This document shows, in pieces, positions 26,067 to 35,600 of a stretch of DNA of 64,000 nt. The stretch is from positions 310,001-374,000 of the forward strand of contig NZ_FXTJ01000005.1 in assembly GCF_900182545.1 (NCBI RefSeq), given 5' to 3'. Made by a program: the position numbers and the translations under genes. The notes beneath the pieces are model-generated. The model did no database searches. It was not told the DNA's origin and saw nothing but the letters and a program-made list of their open reading frames with translations. This DNA comes from Geodermatophilus aquaeductus. GTDB taxonomy: Bacteria; Actinomycetota; Actinomycetes; Mycobacteriales; Geodermatophilaceae. Positions within the stretch are counted from its first letter, which is position 1, and each line of letters begins with the position of its first letter.

Positions 26067-27376
26067 TTGGCTCCTCCGGTGGCGCGCAGCTCCAGCACGG
26101 CGGCGGTGCCGGGATCGAGTCCCTTGGCGGCGACCTGCACGGCGTCCGGGGTGACGGCGGCCAGCCGGGCGGCGAGCTCACCGGCCAGCTCGGCGCGGCC
26201 GTGGACCAGCTCGGCGCCGGCGAAGGCGAGCGTGCGGCCGAGCACGGAGTCGGCCTGGCGCAGCAGCTGCGCGCTGGTGCGGGCCTGCACGCGGGCCAGC
26301 TCCTCGGCGCTCACGCCCTCGGTGGCGACCCGGCCGATCTCGTCGTGCACGGCGGCGATCACGTCGTCGACACCGACGGCGGCCGGGTGGTGGACCTGGG
26401 TGGTGAGCAGCGTGGCGTCCCGGACGTCGAAGGGGTCACCGAACAGCCCGACGTAGCTGCTCTGCGCCACGGCCAGCCGGTCGTCGTGCACCAACCGGCG
26501 CTCAAGGCGGGAGGCGTCGCCCTCGCTGAGCAGCTCGGCGAGCAGCACGGTGCCGAGGTAGGTGTCGAGATCACCGACCGGATCGGGTACCCGCCAGCCC
26601 AGGGCGACGGCGGGCGCGGGGGCCAGCCGGTCCTCGACGACGTCGCGGCGCACGGTCGTGGGCGAGGGCTCGCCGGTGTTCGGCGTCGGCGGCACCTCGC
26701 GGGCGTCGACCTGGCCGAACCAGCGACGGACCAGCCGCTCGGTCTCACCGACGTCGAGGTCCCCGCCGATGCACAGGACCGCGTTGCCCGGCGCGTAGTA
26801 GCGGGAGAAGAAGTCCGTGGCGTCCTCGACGGTGGAGCTCTCCAGGTCGACGAAGGAGCCGTAGCCGTCGTGGGTGTTGGCGAAGCTCTCGAACGCGACC
26901 TGCGGCAACTGCAGCCAGGGAAAGGCGCCGTAGGGCCGGTTGAGCACGTTGACCCGGATCTCCTCCTTCACCACGTCGATCTGGTTGCGGAGGTTCTCCT
27001 CGGTGATGGCCGGGGCGGCCATCCGGTCGGCCTCGAGGAACAGCGCGCGCTCGAGTGCCTCGGACGGCAGCGCCTCGTAGTAGTTCGTGAAGTCCTGGTG
27101 GGTCGAGCCGTTGAACGTGCCGCCGGCGGCCTGCACCAGGCGGGCGTGCTCCATCTTCGGCACGTGCGCCGAGCCCTGGAACATCACGTGCTCGAAGAGG
27201 TGGGCGAACCCGGTGCGGCCCTCCGGCTCGTTGCGCATGCCCACGTCGTAGAAGACGGTCACGGCGACGACCGGCACGCTGCGGTCGGGCGCGAGGACGA
27301 CCCGCAGCCCGTTGTCGAGCGTGAAGCGCTCCACCGGGTGCCGCAGTGTCAGGTCGGCCCCAGTCGCTGCTGTCAC
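26063..27376 (-). CDS. M16 zinc peptidase, active subunit
   Basis: A 437-residue M16 peptidase with the inverted zinc motif HLFEH (GFAHLFEHVMFQGS) and the downstream glutamate region ITEENLRNQIDVVKEEIR. It has no signal peptide. With the following gene it forms the usual bacterial heterodimer of active and inactive subunits, a chamber that degrades short peptides. The GTG start at 27376 lies just after the tandem repeat region, so the promoter must lie within or beside those repeats. Confidence 0.92.
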   Translation of the reverse strand: MTAATGADLTLRHPVERFTLDNGLRVVLAPDRSVPVVAVTVFYDVGMRNEPEGRTGFAHLFEHVMFQGSAHVPKMEHARLVQAAGGTFNGSTHQDFTNYYEALPSEALERALFLEADRMAAPAITEENLRNQIDVVKEEIRVNVLNRPYGAFPWLQLPQVAFESFANTHDGYGSFVDLESSTVEDATDFFSRYYAPGNAVLCIGGDLDVGETERLVRRWFGQVDAREVPPTPNTGEPSPTTVRRDVVEDRLAPAPAVALGWRVPDPVGDLDTYLGTVLLAELLSEGDASRLERRLVHDDRLAVAQSSYVGLFGDPFDVRDATLLTTQVHHPAAVGVDDVIAAVHDEIGRVATEGVSAEELARVQARTSAQLLRQADSVLGRTLAFAGAELVHGRAELAGELAARLAAVTPDAVQVAAKGLDPGTAAVLELRATGGAK

Positions 27377-27410
27377 GCACCGACCCTAACCGTCGTGTGC
27401 GACCGACGAG

Positions 27411-27726
27411 CGGGGCCCGGAGGGTCCCCGAGGAGGGACGCGGCCGCAGCGGCTCAGCGCAGGCCGGGGACGGCACCTGGCCGCGCCGCAGGGGTGAGCC
27501 GCCCTGCGGGGGCCGTGCCCGGGGACGGGCCCGGAGAGTCCTCGCCGGGTGCGGCGGAACGGCTCAGCGCAGGCCGGGACGGCTCGTGGCCGCGCCGCAG
27601 GGGTGAGCCGCCCTGCGGGGGCCGTGCCCGGGGACGGGCCCGGAGGGTCCTCGCCGGGTGCGGCGGAACGGCTCAGCGCGGGCCGGGGACAGCTCGTGGT
27701 GGCGGTGTCGGCCGGTAGGCCGACGA
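27411..27726. repeat. 110-bp tandem repeat with terminal palindrome
   Basis: Nearly three imperfect units. GGGCCCGG recurs at 27413, 27527 and 27636, and GGCTCAGCGC at 27451, 27561 and 27670, giving periods of 114 and 109, or 110 and 109. The last unit ends in the palindrome GTCGGCCGGTAGGCCGAC (27707-27724), identical to that at 14796-14813. The array fills the whole 352-base gap before the M16 gene and ends 4 bases from the stop of the DUF2510 gene. Open frames across it are low-complexity and not supported as genes. Confidence 0.8.
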
Positions 27727-27728
27727 TG

Positions 27729-28640
27729 TCAGAGCACGTCGATGTCGGCGATGACCCGGTCGATGGTCCCGTAGAGCTCGGCGTGCGTGTTCGGGATCGA
27801 GACGTAGAGCAGCGCGGGGTCGGGCCGGCCGACGTCGACGACCAGCAGCGCCGCGCGCTCACCGGTCGAGTCGTAGCCCTCGACGTCCCAGGTCAGCTGG
27901 AACTCGATGAGGTGCGCGGCGTGGCCGTCGACGGTGAGGGCCTCGTCGCGCAGCACCTCCCGCTCGTTCGGGTACGGGTAGTAGGCCGCGCGCACGCTGT
28001 CGGCCAGCGCGGTCACCGTGGCCTGCTCGCTGCCCGGGCCGGCCCAGCCGTAGCCGTCGGCCACCGGTCCGGACGTGCACTGGGCGATGAAGTTGCCGCC
28101 GTCGGGCGTCTGCTCCTGGGTGATGAAGTACTGCCCGGCGATGGTGCGGGTCTCGGGCATCAGGCCGCGGTCGTACTCGTACCAGCCGTTGCCGAGGAAC
28201 GGGTAGGAGATGCCCGCGTCCTCGTCGATGATCCGCACGGTGCCCGGCGGGAAGGTGCTGCCGGCCGGCGGGGAGCTCGCCACGGGCGGGTCGGTGACCG
28301 CGCCCGGTCCGGCGGGGCCGCCGCCGGAGAGCCCGACGACGAGCGCGAGGACGACGACGGCGACCACGGCCAGCACCGAGCCGCCGATCCACCAGGCCGT
28401 GCGGCTGCGCGGGCGGGGCTCCGACGCCGGGCCGGGCTGCCAGGCGTCGCTCGCCCACGTCGACGGCGCCGGCGGGCGCGGCGGGGCGGACACCGGGGGC
28501 GCCTGGACGGCGACACCCGGGCCGGCCGGCGTCGTGACGTCCGACCAGGTCTCCCCGTTCCACCAGCGCACCATCCCGGCGGCACCGTCGGGGTCGGGGT
28601 ACCACCCCGCGGGCGCGGTCGTCAGCCCAGGTCCGGTCAC
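27729..28640 (-). CDS. DUF2510 single-pass membrane protein
   Basis: A 303-residue protein. The N-terminus carries a DUF2510 unit (AGWYPDPDGAAGMVRWWNGETWSD). A Pro-rich linker follows, then one membrane segment (GSVLAVVAVVVLALVVGL), and an external domain of about 190 residues that I do not recognise. It has one cysteine outside (FIAQCTSG). DUF2510 is common on actinobacterial envelope proteins and its role is unclear. The GTG start at 28640 puts DUF2510 at residue 10. The Ser/Thr kinase gene lies 55 bases upstream on the same strand. Confidence 0.8.
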   Translation of the reverse strand: MTGPGLTTAPAGWYPDPDGAAGMVRWWNGETWSDVTTPAGPGVAVQAPPVSAPPRPPAPSTWASDAWQPGPASEPRPRSRTAWWIGGSVLAVVAVVVLALVVGLSGGGPAGPGAVTDPPVASSPPAGSTFPPGTVRIIDEDAGISYPFLGNGWYEYDRGLMPETRTIAGQYFITQEQTPDGGNFIAQCTSGPVADGYGWAGPGSEQATVTALADSVRAAYYPYPNEREVLRDEALTVDGHAAHLIEFQLTWDVEGYDSTGERAALLVVDVGRPDPALLYVSIPNTHAELYGTIDRVIADIDVL

Positions 28641-28695
28641 GGGGGGCAGCGTAGGACGGGCGGCGCCCCGATCCGGGTTCCCGCGGCGCCGGCGC

Positions 28696-30312
28696 TCAGG
28701 TGTGGCCGCGGTCGGCTCCGCTGTCCCACCAGGTGCGCAGGTCGGCCAGGGCCGACTCGCCGCCGCCGCGGACCTCGGCCTCCGCGTACGTGCCCAGGTC
28801 GTTCCAGGCCCAGGCGAGCACCGCGTCACCGTCGCCGTCGACCCAGCAGGCCACGCGGCCGACCTCGGACCCGCCGTCGTCGAGGTCCCCGTCGACGACG
28901 GCGAACCACCCGGCGGGGCCGCTGCTGCTCGACCCGCAGTCGTAGCGGTCCTCGAGCTCGGCGAGCTGCTGGCCCTCGACGACGGCGGCCAGTGACCGCG
29001 CCGCGCCGTCGCCCTCGTGGGCGGTGAAGGTGCTGCTGGTGGGCACACCCTCGGGGTCGGCCGGGCAGCTGAGCTCCCGCAGCACGCCGTCGGCGGGCTC
29101 CTCGACGGAGCAGTCGGCGGGGTCCAGACCGGCCGGCAGGGTGGCCGCCAGGAGCCGCTGCCCGGCTCCGGCAGCGGCGTCGCCGGCGTCGTCGGACCGG
29201 ACGGCGACCACCACGAGGGCGACGGCGAGGGCCAGGGACAGGACCGCGCCGAGCGCGGCGAGCACCCACGGCAGGCGGGCGGGGCGCGGCTCGGCGGGCA
29301 CCGCCGGCGGTCGCGGTCCGACGGTCGTGGGCGGCGCGAACGGGCGGGGCGCGGCCTGCTGCCGGCGCGTGGCCGCCCGGCCGTTCCCGGCCCCCGGGCC
29401 CACTGCCGTCCCCGCGTCGGGGCTGGGCACCGGGACGCCGCTGTCGGCCAGCGCGGCGCGCGCGGCCGCGGCCATGGCGCCGGCGGTCGGCCAGCGCTCC
29501 TCGCGGTCCTTGGCCAGCCCGCGCAGCACCACGGCGTCCAGCGCCGGCGGGATGCCGGGCGCCAGCGCCGACGGCGGGGACGGCGGGGAGTGCATGTGCG
29601 CGGCCATCAGGGCGACCGGCTCGTTGGCGGGGAACACCCGCCGGCCGGTGAGCGCCTCGAAGAGCACGCAGGCGAGGGAGTAGACGTCGACGCGGGCGTC
29701 GAGCGGCGTCGAGCCGAACCGCTCGGGCGCCATGTACTCGGTGCTGCCCACGGCCATCCCGGTGCCGGTGAGGGCCGGGCCGGCGTCCTCGGAGGTGCGC
29801 GCGATGCCGAAGTCGGCGAGGTAGCAGAAGTCCTCGCCGGGCGTGGAGCCGGCGAGGTCGCCGCCGTCGCTCCGGGCGACCAGCAGCACGTTGGAGGGCT
29901 TGACGTCGCGGTGCACCAGGCCGCCGGCGTGCGCCGCGTCGAGCGCGCGGGCCACCTGGCCGACGACGTCGACGGCGCGCGCCGGGGCCAGCCGACCCGA
30001 GCGGCGCAGCAGCGAGGCGAGGTCCTCCCCCTCGACCAGCCGCATGTCGAGGAACAGCTGCCCGTCGATCTCGCCGAAGCGGTGGATCGGGACGACGTGC
30101 GGCTCGTTGAGGCGGGCGGCGATGCGGGCCTCACGGCGGAACCGCTCGCGGTAGCCCTCGTCGGTGGCCCACTGCTGGTGCAGGACCTTCAGCGCGACGT
30201 CGCGCTCGTGCTCGTCGTCGTGCGCCCGCAGCACCGACCCCATGCCGCCGGTGCCGAGCACGCCGAGGACGCGGTAGGGACCGAAGCGCCCGCCGGGCTC
30301 CGGGGCGGTCAC
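28696..30312 (-). CDS. Membrane Ser/Thr protein kinase (PASTA-free)
   Basis: A 538-residue Hanks-type kinase. The glycine loop is LGTGGMGSV (residues 19-27), the ATP lysine K42, the catalytic loop VHRDVKPSN, the DFG box LADFGIAR, and the APE box GSTEYMAPERFG. After a Pro/Ala linker comes one membrane helix (VLAALGAVLSLALAVALVVVAV). An external domain of about 150 residues follows with four cysteines (ADCSVEE, LSCPAD, YDCGSS, VACWVD) and a terminal DLRTWWDSG. That domain resembles the one at 43293-44192. The GTG start overlaps the dipeptidase stop as GTGA. Confidence 0.93.
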   Translation of the reverse strand: MTAPEPGGRFGPYRVLGVLGTGGMGSVLRAHDDEHERDVALKVLHQQWATDEGYRERFRREARIAARLNEPHVVPIHRFGEIDGQLFLDMRLVEGEDLASLLRRSGRLAPARAVDVVGQVARALDAAHAGGLVHRDVKPSNVLLVARSDGGDLAGSTPGEDFCYLADFGIARTSEDAGPALTGTGMAVGSTEYMAPERFGSTPLDARVDVYSLACVLFEALTGRRVFPANEPVALMAAHMHSPPSPPSALAPGIPPALDAVVLRGLAKDREERWPTAGAMAAAARAALADSGVPVPSPDAGTAVGPGAGNGRAATRRQQAAPRPFAPPTTVGPRPPAVPAEPRPARLPWVLAALGAVLSLALAVALVVVAVRSDDAGDAAAGAGQRLLAATLPAGLDPADCSVEEPADGVLRELSCPADPEGVPTSSTFTAHEGDGAARSLAAVVEGQQLAELEDRYDCGSSSSGPAGWFAVVDGDLDDGGSEVGRVACWVDGDGDAVLAWAWNDLGTYAEAEVRGGGESALADLRTWWDSGADRGHT

Positions 30313-31712
30313 CGGGCCGCCAGCTCCCGCCACAGGTGGGCCGCCGCCTCGGCGCCGCGGTACAGCATCGGCAGCAGCACGCGCTCGTTCGGCGAGTGGA
30401 TGCGGTCGGTGGGCAGCCCCGCGCCGAGGAACACCAGCGGGGCGCCGAGCACCTCGACCAGGTCGGCCTCGGGGCCGCTGCCGCCCTCGCGGGTGAACAG
30501 GACGTCGTCCGGTGCGGTGTCGAAGGCCTGCCCGATGGCCCGCAGCAGCGCGCCCATGTGCGGGGAGTCGAGGTCGCTGGCGCACGGGGAGACGCCGCCG
30601 GGCGGGGTGTGCACCTCGGCCACGATGCCCTCGGGCACGCGCTCGTCGACCCACTGCCGCAGCAGCGGGCCGACGTCCTCCGGGCGCTGGTCGGCCACCA
30701 GCCGGAAGGTGAGCTTGGCGTGCGCCTCGGCCGGGACGATCGTCTTGTGGCCGGGGCCGGTGTAGCCGCCCCACATGCCGTTGACCTCGGCGGTCGGCCG
30801 GGCACCGATCCGCTCCAGCGTGCTGAAGCCCGCCTCCCCCGCGGTGGCGCGCGAGGCGGCCGGGCCGGCCAGCCAGGCGGCCTCGTCGAAGGGCACCCGG
30901 GCCATGAGCTCGCGCTCGCGGTCGGTGAGCGGCCGCACCTTCTCGTAGAAGCCGGGGAGCGTGACCCGGCCCTGGTCGTCGTGCAGGGCGGCGAGCAGCT
31001 CGGCCATCGCGTGCAGCGGGTTGGGCACGCCGCCGCCGAAGGAGCCCGAGTGCAGGTCGACGGCGGGGCCGCGCAGCGCGATCTCGGCGTCGGCCAGGCC
31101 GCGCATGGCGACGACGGCGCTGGGCACGTCGGGGGCGGCCATGCCGGTGTCGCTGACGACGACGACGTCGCAGGCGAGCCGGTCGGCGCGCTCGCGCAGC
31201 AGGTCGGCGAAGTGCGGCGAGCCGGACTCCTCCTCGCCCTCGACGAGCAGCTTCACCGTGACGGCGGGGGTGTCGCGGCCGGTGGCGGCCAGGTGCGCGC
31301 GGATGCCGAGCAGGTGGAAGGCGACGTTGCCCTTGTCGTCGATGGCGCCGCGGGCGTGCAGCTCCGGGCCGTCCGGGGTCTCGACGCGGGTCGGCTCGAA
31401 CGGCGGGTACTCCCACAGCTCCAGCGGGTCGACCGGCTGCACGTCGTGGTGGCCGTAGACCAGCGCGACCGGCGCGCCGTCGTCGGCGCTGGGCCACTCG
31501 GCGTAGACGGCCGGCGCGCCCGGGGTCGGCCAGATCTCGACGACGGGGAAGCCGGTGCGCCGCAGCGCCCCGGCCAGCCACTCGGCGCTCGCGGCGACGT
31601 CGCCGGCGTGCGCGGGGTCGGCCGAGATCGACGGGATGCGCAGCCAGGCGTCGAGGTCGGCGTGGAGGTCGTCGAGATGGGCCTGCACGAAGGCGCGTTC
31701 CGGGCTGGTCAC
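30309..31712 (-). CDS. M20 family dipeptidase
   Basis: A 467-residue metallopeptidase of the M20 (CNDP-like) family. Zinc and catalytic signatures are VALVYGHHDVQPVDP, RGAIDDKGN, LLVEGEEESGSP, and VVSDTG. It hydrolyses dipeptides or related amides in the cytoplasm. It starts at a GTG at 31712 and its stop overlaps the kinase gene start by 4 bases, so the two are translationally coupled. This coupling is unusual and is not part of the mycobacterial arrangement as I recall it. Confidence 0.92.
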   Translation of the reverse strand: MTSPERAFVQAHLDDLHADLDAWLRIPSISADPAHAGDVAASAEWLAGALRRTGFPVVEIWPTPGAPAVYAEWPSADDGAPVALVYGHHDVQPVDPLELWEYPPFEPTRVETPDGPELHARGAIDDKGNVAFHLLGIRAHLAATGRDTPAVTVKLLVEGEEESGSPHFADLLRERADRLACDVVVVSDTGMAAPDVPSAVVAMRGLADAEIALRGPAVDLHSGSFGGGVPNPLHAMAELLAALHDDQGRVTLPGFYEKVRPLTDRERELMARVPFDEAAWLAGPAASRATAGEAGFSTLERIGARPTAEVNGMWGGYTGPGHKTIVPAEAHAKLTFRLVADQRPEDVGPLLRQWVDERVPEGIVAEVHTPPGGVSPCASDLDSPHMGALLRAIGQAFDTAPDDVLFTREGGSGPEADLVEVLGAPLVFLGAGLPTDRIHSPNERVLLPMLYRGAEAAAHLWRELAAR

Positions 31713-31772
31713 GAGCGCCGACGGTAGTGGCGCGCAGGTGCCGGGTCCGCCCCGGCCACTAGGTTCGGTGAC

Positions 31773-32609
31773 ATGGCCGGAGAACTGCTGCGGGTCGACG
31801 TCGGTGACCTGACCTTCGACGTGCGGGCCGACGGCCCCGAGGACGGGCGGCCGGTGGTGCTGCTGCACGGCTTCCCGGAGACGTCGGCGTCGTGGGCGGC
31901 GGTCACGCCGCGGCTCGCCGAAGCGGGGCTGCGCACGTACGCCGTCGACCAGCTCGGCTACTCCCCCGGCGCCCGGCCGCAGGAGGTGGAGGCCTACGCG
32001 CTGACCAACCTCGCGCAGGTCACCGCCGACCTGATGACGGCGATGGAGGTGCCGGTCGCCGACGTCGTCGGGCACGACTGGGGCGCCAACGTCGCCTGGG
32101 CGCTGGCCGCCTGGCACCCCGACCGGGTGCGCTCGCTGACCGCCGTCTCGGTGCCGCACCCGACGGCGTTCACCGCCGCCTACCGCAGCGACCCCGAGCA
32201 GAAGGAGCGCTCGGCCTACATCCGGCTGTTCTGGCAGGCGGGCAAGGCCGAGGAGGTGCTGCTCGCCGACGACGCCCGGCGGCTGCGCCGCATGTACGGC
32301 GACGCCGTCGACCCCGAGGCGATCGACGAGTACGTGGCGGTGCTGTCGTCGCCGGGGGCGCTGACCGCCGCGCTGAACTGGTACCGGGCGATGAGCTCGG
32401 CGACGCCGGTGGAGGACGTGACGGTGCCGACCACCTACGTGTGGAGCGACGCCGACATGGCGATCGGCCGGATCGCCGCCGAGGGGTGCGCGGCGTACGT
32501 GACCGGCGACTACCGCTTCGTGGAGCTGGCCGGCATCAGCCACTGGGTGCCCGAGCAGGCGCCCGACCGGCTCGCCACCGCGATCCTGGACCGCGTCGCC
32601 TCGACCTGA
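31773..32609 (+). CDS. Alpha/beta hydrolase, epoxide hydrolase-like
   Basis: A 278-residue alpha/beta hydrolase. LLHGFPETSASW forms the oxyanion region. The nucleophile is an aspartate, VVGHDWGANVAW, as in epoxide hydrolases and haloalkane dehalogenases. The catalytic histidine is in GISHWVPEQAP. The HGFPE motif favours epoxide hydrolase. The ATG at 31773 stands alone and diverges from the dipeptidase gene. Confidence 0.88.
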   Translation: MAGELLRVDVGDLTFDVRADGPEDGRPVVLLHGFPETSASWAAVTPRLAEAGLRTYAVDQLGYSPGARPQEVEAYALTNLAQVTADLMTAMEVPVADVVGHDWGANVAWALAAWHPDRVRSLTAVSVPHPTAFTAAYRSDPEQKERSAYIRLFWQAGKAEEVLLADDARRLRRMYGDAVDPEAIDEYVAVLSSPGALTAALNWYRAMSSATPVEDVTVPTTYVWSDADMAIGRIAAEGCAAYVTGDYRFVELAGISHWVPEQAPDRLATAILDRVAST

Positions 32610-32640
32610 CCGCCGCGGGAGGCCGCCGGGCAGCGCGGGC

Positions 32641-35600
32641 TCACAGAGGTCCGGAGTCGTCCTCCGGCGGCGGGGGCAGCTCGTCGTCCGGCTCGGGCGG
32701 GAGCGGCAGCTCGTCGTAGGCGGCGGTCTCGTCGTGCGTGGTCTGGCCGGTGACCAGGGCGAGCAGGCCGGCCTCGTCGAGCAGGTCGACGGGGCGCACG
32801 GTGACGCCGGCGGACACGTGGTGGAAGCCCGCGCTGACCCGCTCGACCGGCACCCCGGCCAGCCGCGACCAGCCGAGCCGGTAGGCGGCCAGCTGCACGG
32901 CGGCCGCGGCCAGCTCCCGGCCCGAGGGCGGCGGGCCGGTCTTCCAGTCGACCACCTCGAAGCCGCCGGCGTCGTCGCCGAAGACGGCGTCGATCCGGCC
33001 GCGCAGGGTGAGCGGGCCCAACGGCGTCTCGAACGGCACCTCGACCTCGACCGGCTGCCGGTCGGCCCACGGGCTGGCGAGGAACGCCGCCTGCAGGGCC
33101 GACAGCGCGCTGTCGGGAGGTGCGGACTCGTCGCCGGAGCCGGGCAGCTCGTCGAGGTCCAGCAGCCGGGAGGCGCCGAAGCGCTCCTCCAGCCAGGCGT
33201 GGAACGCGGTGCCGCGGCGGGCCAGCGGCGCGGGCGCGGCCGGCATCGGCCGGCGCAGCCGGCGGGCCAGCTCGGCCGGGTCGCGGCGCAGGGCCACCAG
33301 CTCCGACACCGACAGGTGGCTGGGCAGCGGCACCTCCACGCTCGGCCGGGCGGTGCGCCGGCGCTCGCGCAGCAGCAGGTCGGCGTCGCGGACCCAGTCC
33401 TCGACCACCGGGTCGCCGGCGCCGAGCGCGGTGGCGGCGTCGAGGGGGTGCGGCGCGGAGTTGGCGACCAGCTCGGCGGCGGCGGTGAGCGCGCGGCGGC
33501 GCGGCGCGGACAGCGGGTCGGCCGGCCACACACCGACCGGCCAGTCCTCCAGCGCGGGGTTGGTGGCGCCCTCCTCGGGCCGCTCGGCCCACGCCACGAC
33601 GACGCCGGCCCCGGCGGTGCACGCCCGGCGGACGGTGTCGAGCAGCACCGAGGGGCCGTTGGGCTTCACGCCCTCCCGCCACCAACTGCCCGAGCACAGC
33701 AGCAGGGACTTGGCGCGGGTGACCGCGACGTAGCCCAGGCGGATCTCCTCGGCCTCGCCGAAGTCCTTCCACTCCTGCACGTAGTCCTCGAGCGCGGCGC
33801 GCACCACGGCCTGGTCCCCCGAACCGGGCACCGGCAGCCGCAGCCGCGGGAGCTCCTCGCGGTCGGTGAGCCGCAGGTCGACCGGGACGGCGCCGGGGTC
33901 CTTGACCCAGGAGTCGCTGGTGTCGGTGCGCGAGGGGAACTGGTCGGCGGTCATGCCGGGGACGGCGACGACGTCCCACTCCAGGCCCTTGGCCGAGTGC
34001 ACGGTGAGCAGCTGGACCGACTCGGGGTCGACCGCGACCTCGCCGGGCTCCAGCCCGCGCTCGCGCTCCTCGGCGTCGCGCAGGTAGCCGAGGAAGGCCG
34101 GCAGCGAGGGCAGCTCGGCCAGCTCGGTGAACTCGGCCGCGACCGAATACAGCGCGTCGAGGTGCGCCCGGGCCGCGCCGGGGCTGACGCCGGGCGCGCT
34201 GGCCAGCTCGGTCTCCAGGCCCAGGGTGCGGGCGACCTCGTCGACCAGGTCGGGCAGGGACTCCCCCAGCCGCGCGCGCAGGTGCGCCAGCTCGCCGGCC
34301 AGGCGCCGCAGCCGGCGGGAGGCCACCGCCGAGTAGGCACCGGGGTCACCGAGGTCGTCGAGCGCCTCCACGATGCTGCCGCGCTCGGAGGGACGGGTCG
34401 CCTCGTCGCCGTCCTCGCGCGCGGGCTTCCGCGAGTGGACGAGCGCACGGGCGCGGGCCTCCAGCGCGGCGAGGTCGCGGGGGCCGATCCGCCAGCGGGC
34501 ACCGGTGAGCAGCCGGCCGAGCGCGTCGCCGGCGGAGGGGTCGACGAGCACGGTGAGCGTGGCGACGACGTCGGACACCTCGGGCACCTCGAGCAGCCCG
34601 CCGAGGCCGACGACGGTGACCGGCAGCCCGCGGGCACGCAGCGCGGCCGCGATGCCGGGCAGCTGCTTGCGCGTGCGCACGAGCACCGCCGTCGTCGGGG
34701 GACGGCCGTCGGGCCGGGGCGGCAGCAGCGGCTCCTCGCCGCGCCAGCACGCGGCCAGCCGGTCGGCGAGCACCTCGGTCTCCTCGGCGACCGTCGGGTA
34801 GAGCCCTGCGAGGACGGTCCCCCGGCCGGCGCCCGGGCGGGGGGTGAGGTCGGGCAGCCGGACGACCGGCGCGGGCAGCAGGCCGGCGACGGCGTTGGCG
34901 ACGTCGAGCACCGCGGCGTCGTTGCGCCAGCTGGTGGCCAGCGTCAGCCGCTGGGCCTCCTTGGCGCGGGCGCCGGGGAAGGTGCGGTCGAAGCGCTCGA
35001 TCGTGCCGGAGGAGGCGCCGCGCCAGCCGTAGATCGACTGGCGCGGGTCGCCGACGGCGAGCACCGGGTGGCTGCCGGACCGGCCGAACAGCGCCTCGAG
35101 CATCCGCAGCTGGCCGACGCTGGTGTCCTGGTACTCGTCGAGCAGCACGATCCGCCAGCGCGCCCGCTCCCGGCGGCCCACCTCGGGCGCCGAGACGGCG
35201 ATCCGGGCGGCGTGCGCGACCTGGTCGGAGTAGTCGATCGCCCCGGCGGCCCGCTTGCGCGCCTCGAAGGCCTCGACCAGCGGCAGCAGCGCCACCCGTG
35301 CCCGCTGCCGGGCGAGCATGTCGAGTACCGGCTTGTAGGGGCCGCGCTTGCCCTTCGCGTCGGGGTAGCCGGCGACCTGCGCCTCCAGCCGCGCGGTCCA
35401 GGACCGCAGCGCCGCCGGGCTGACGTCGTGCTCGCCGAGCTCGGCGGCCAGCGCCAGCACGTCCTCGGTGGTGGTCAGCGGCGTCAGCGGGACGTCGTCC
35501 ATGTCGCCGGTCCAGCCGGTGACGACGGCGGCCGCCTGCCCCCAGCACATGGCCGGGCCGAGCACCCCGGCGCCGGGCTCGACGCCGATCCGCAGCCCGT

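Noticed and set aside
27386..27862. A Pro/Arg-rich minus-strand open frame through the tandem repeat
   Set aside because: The frame simply follows the repeats, has no ribosome site and overlaps the end of the DUF2510 gene in another frame.
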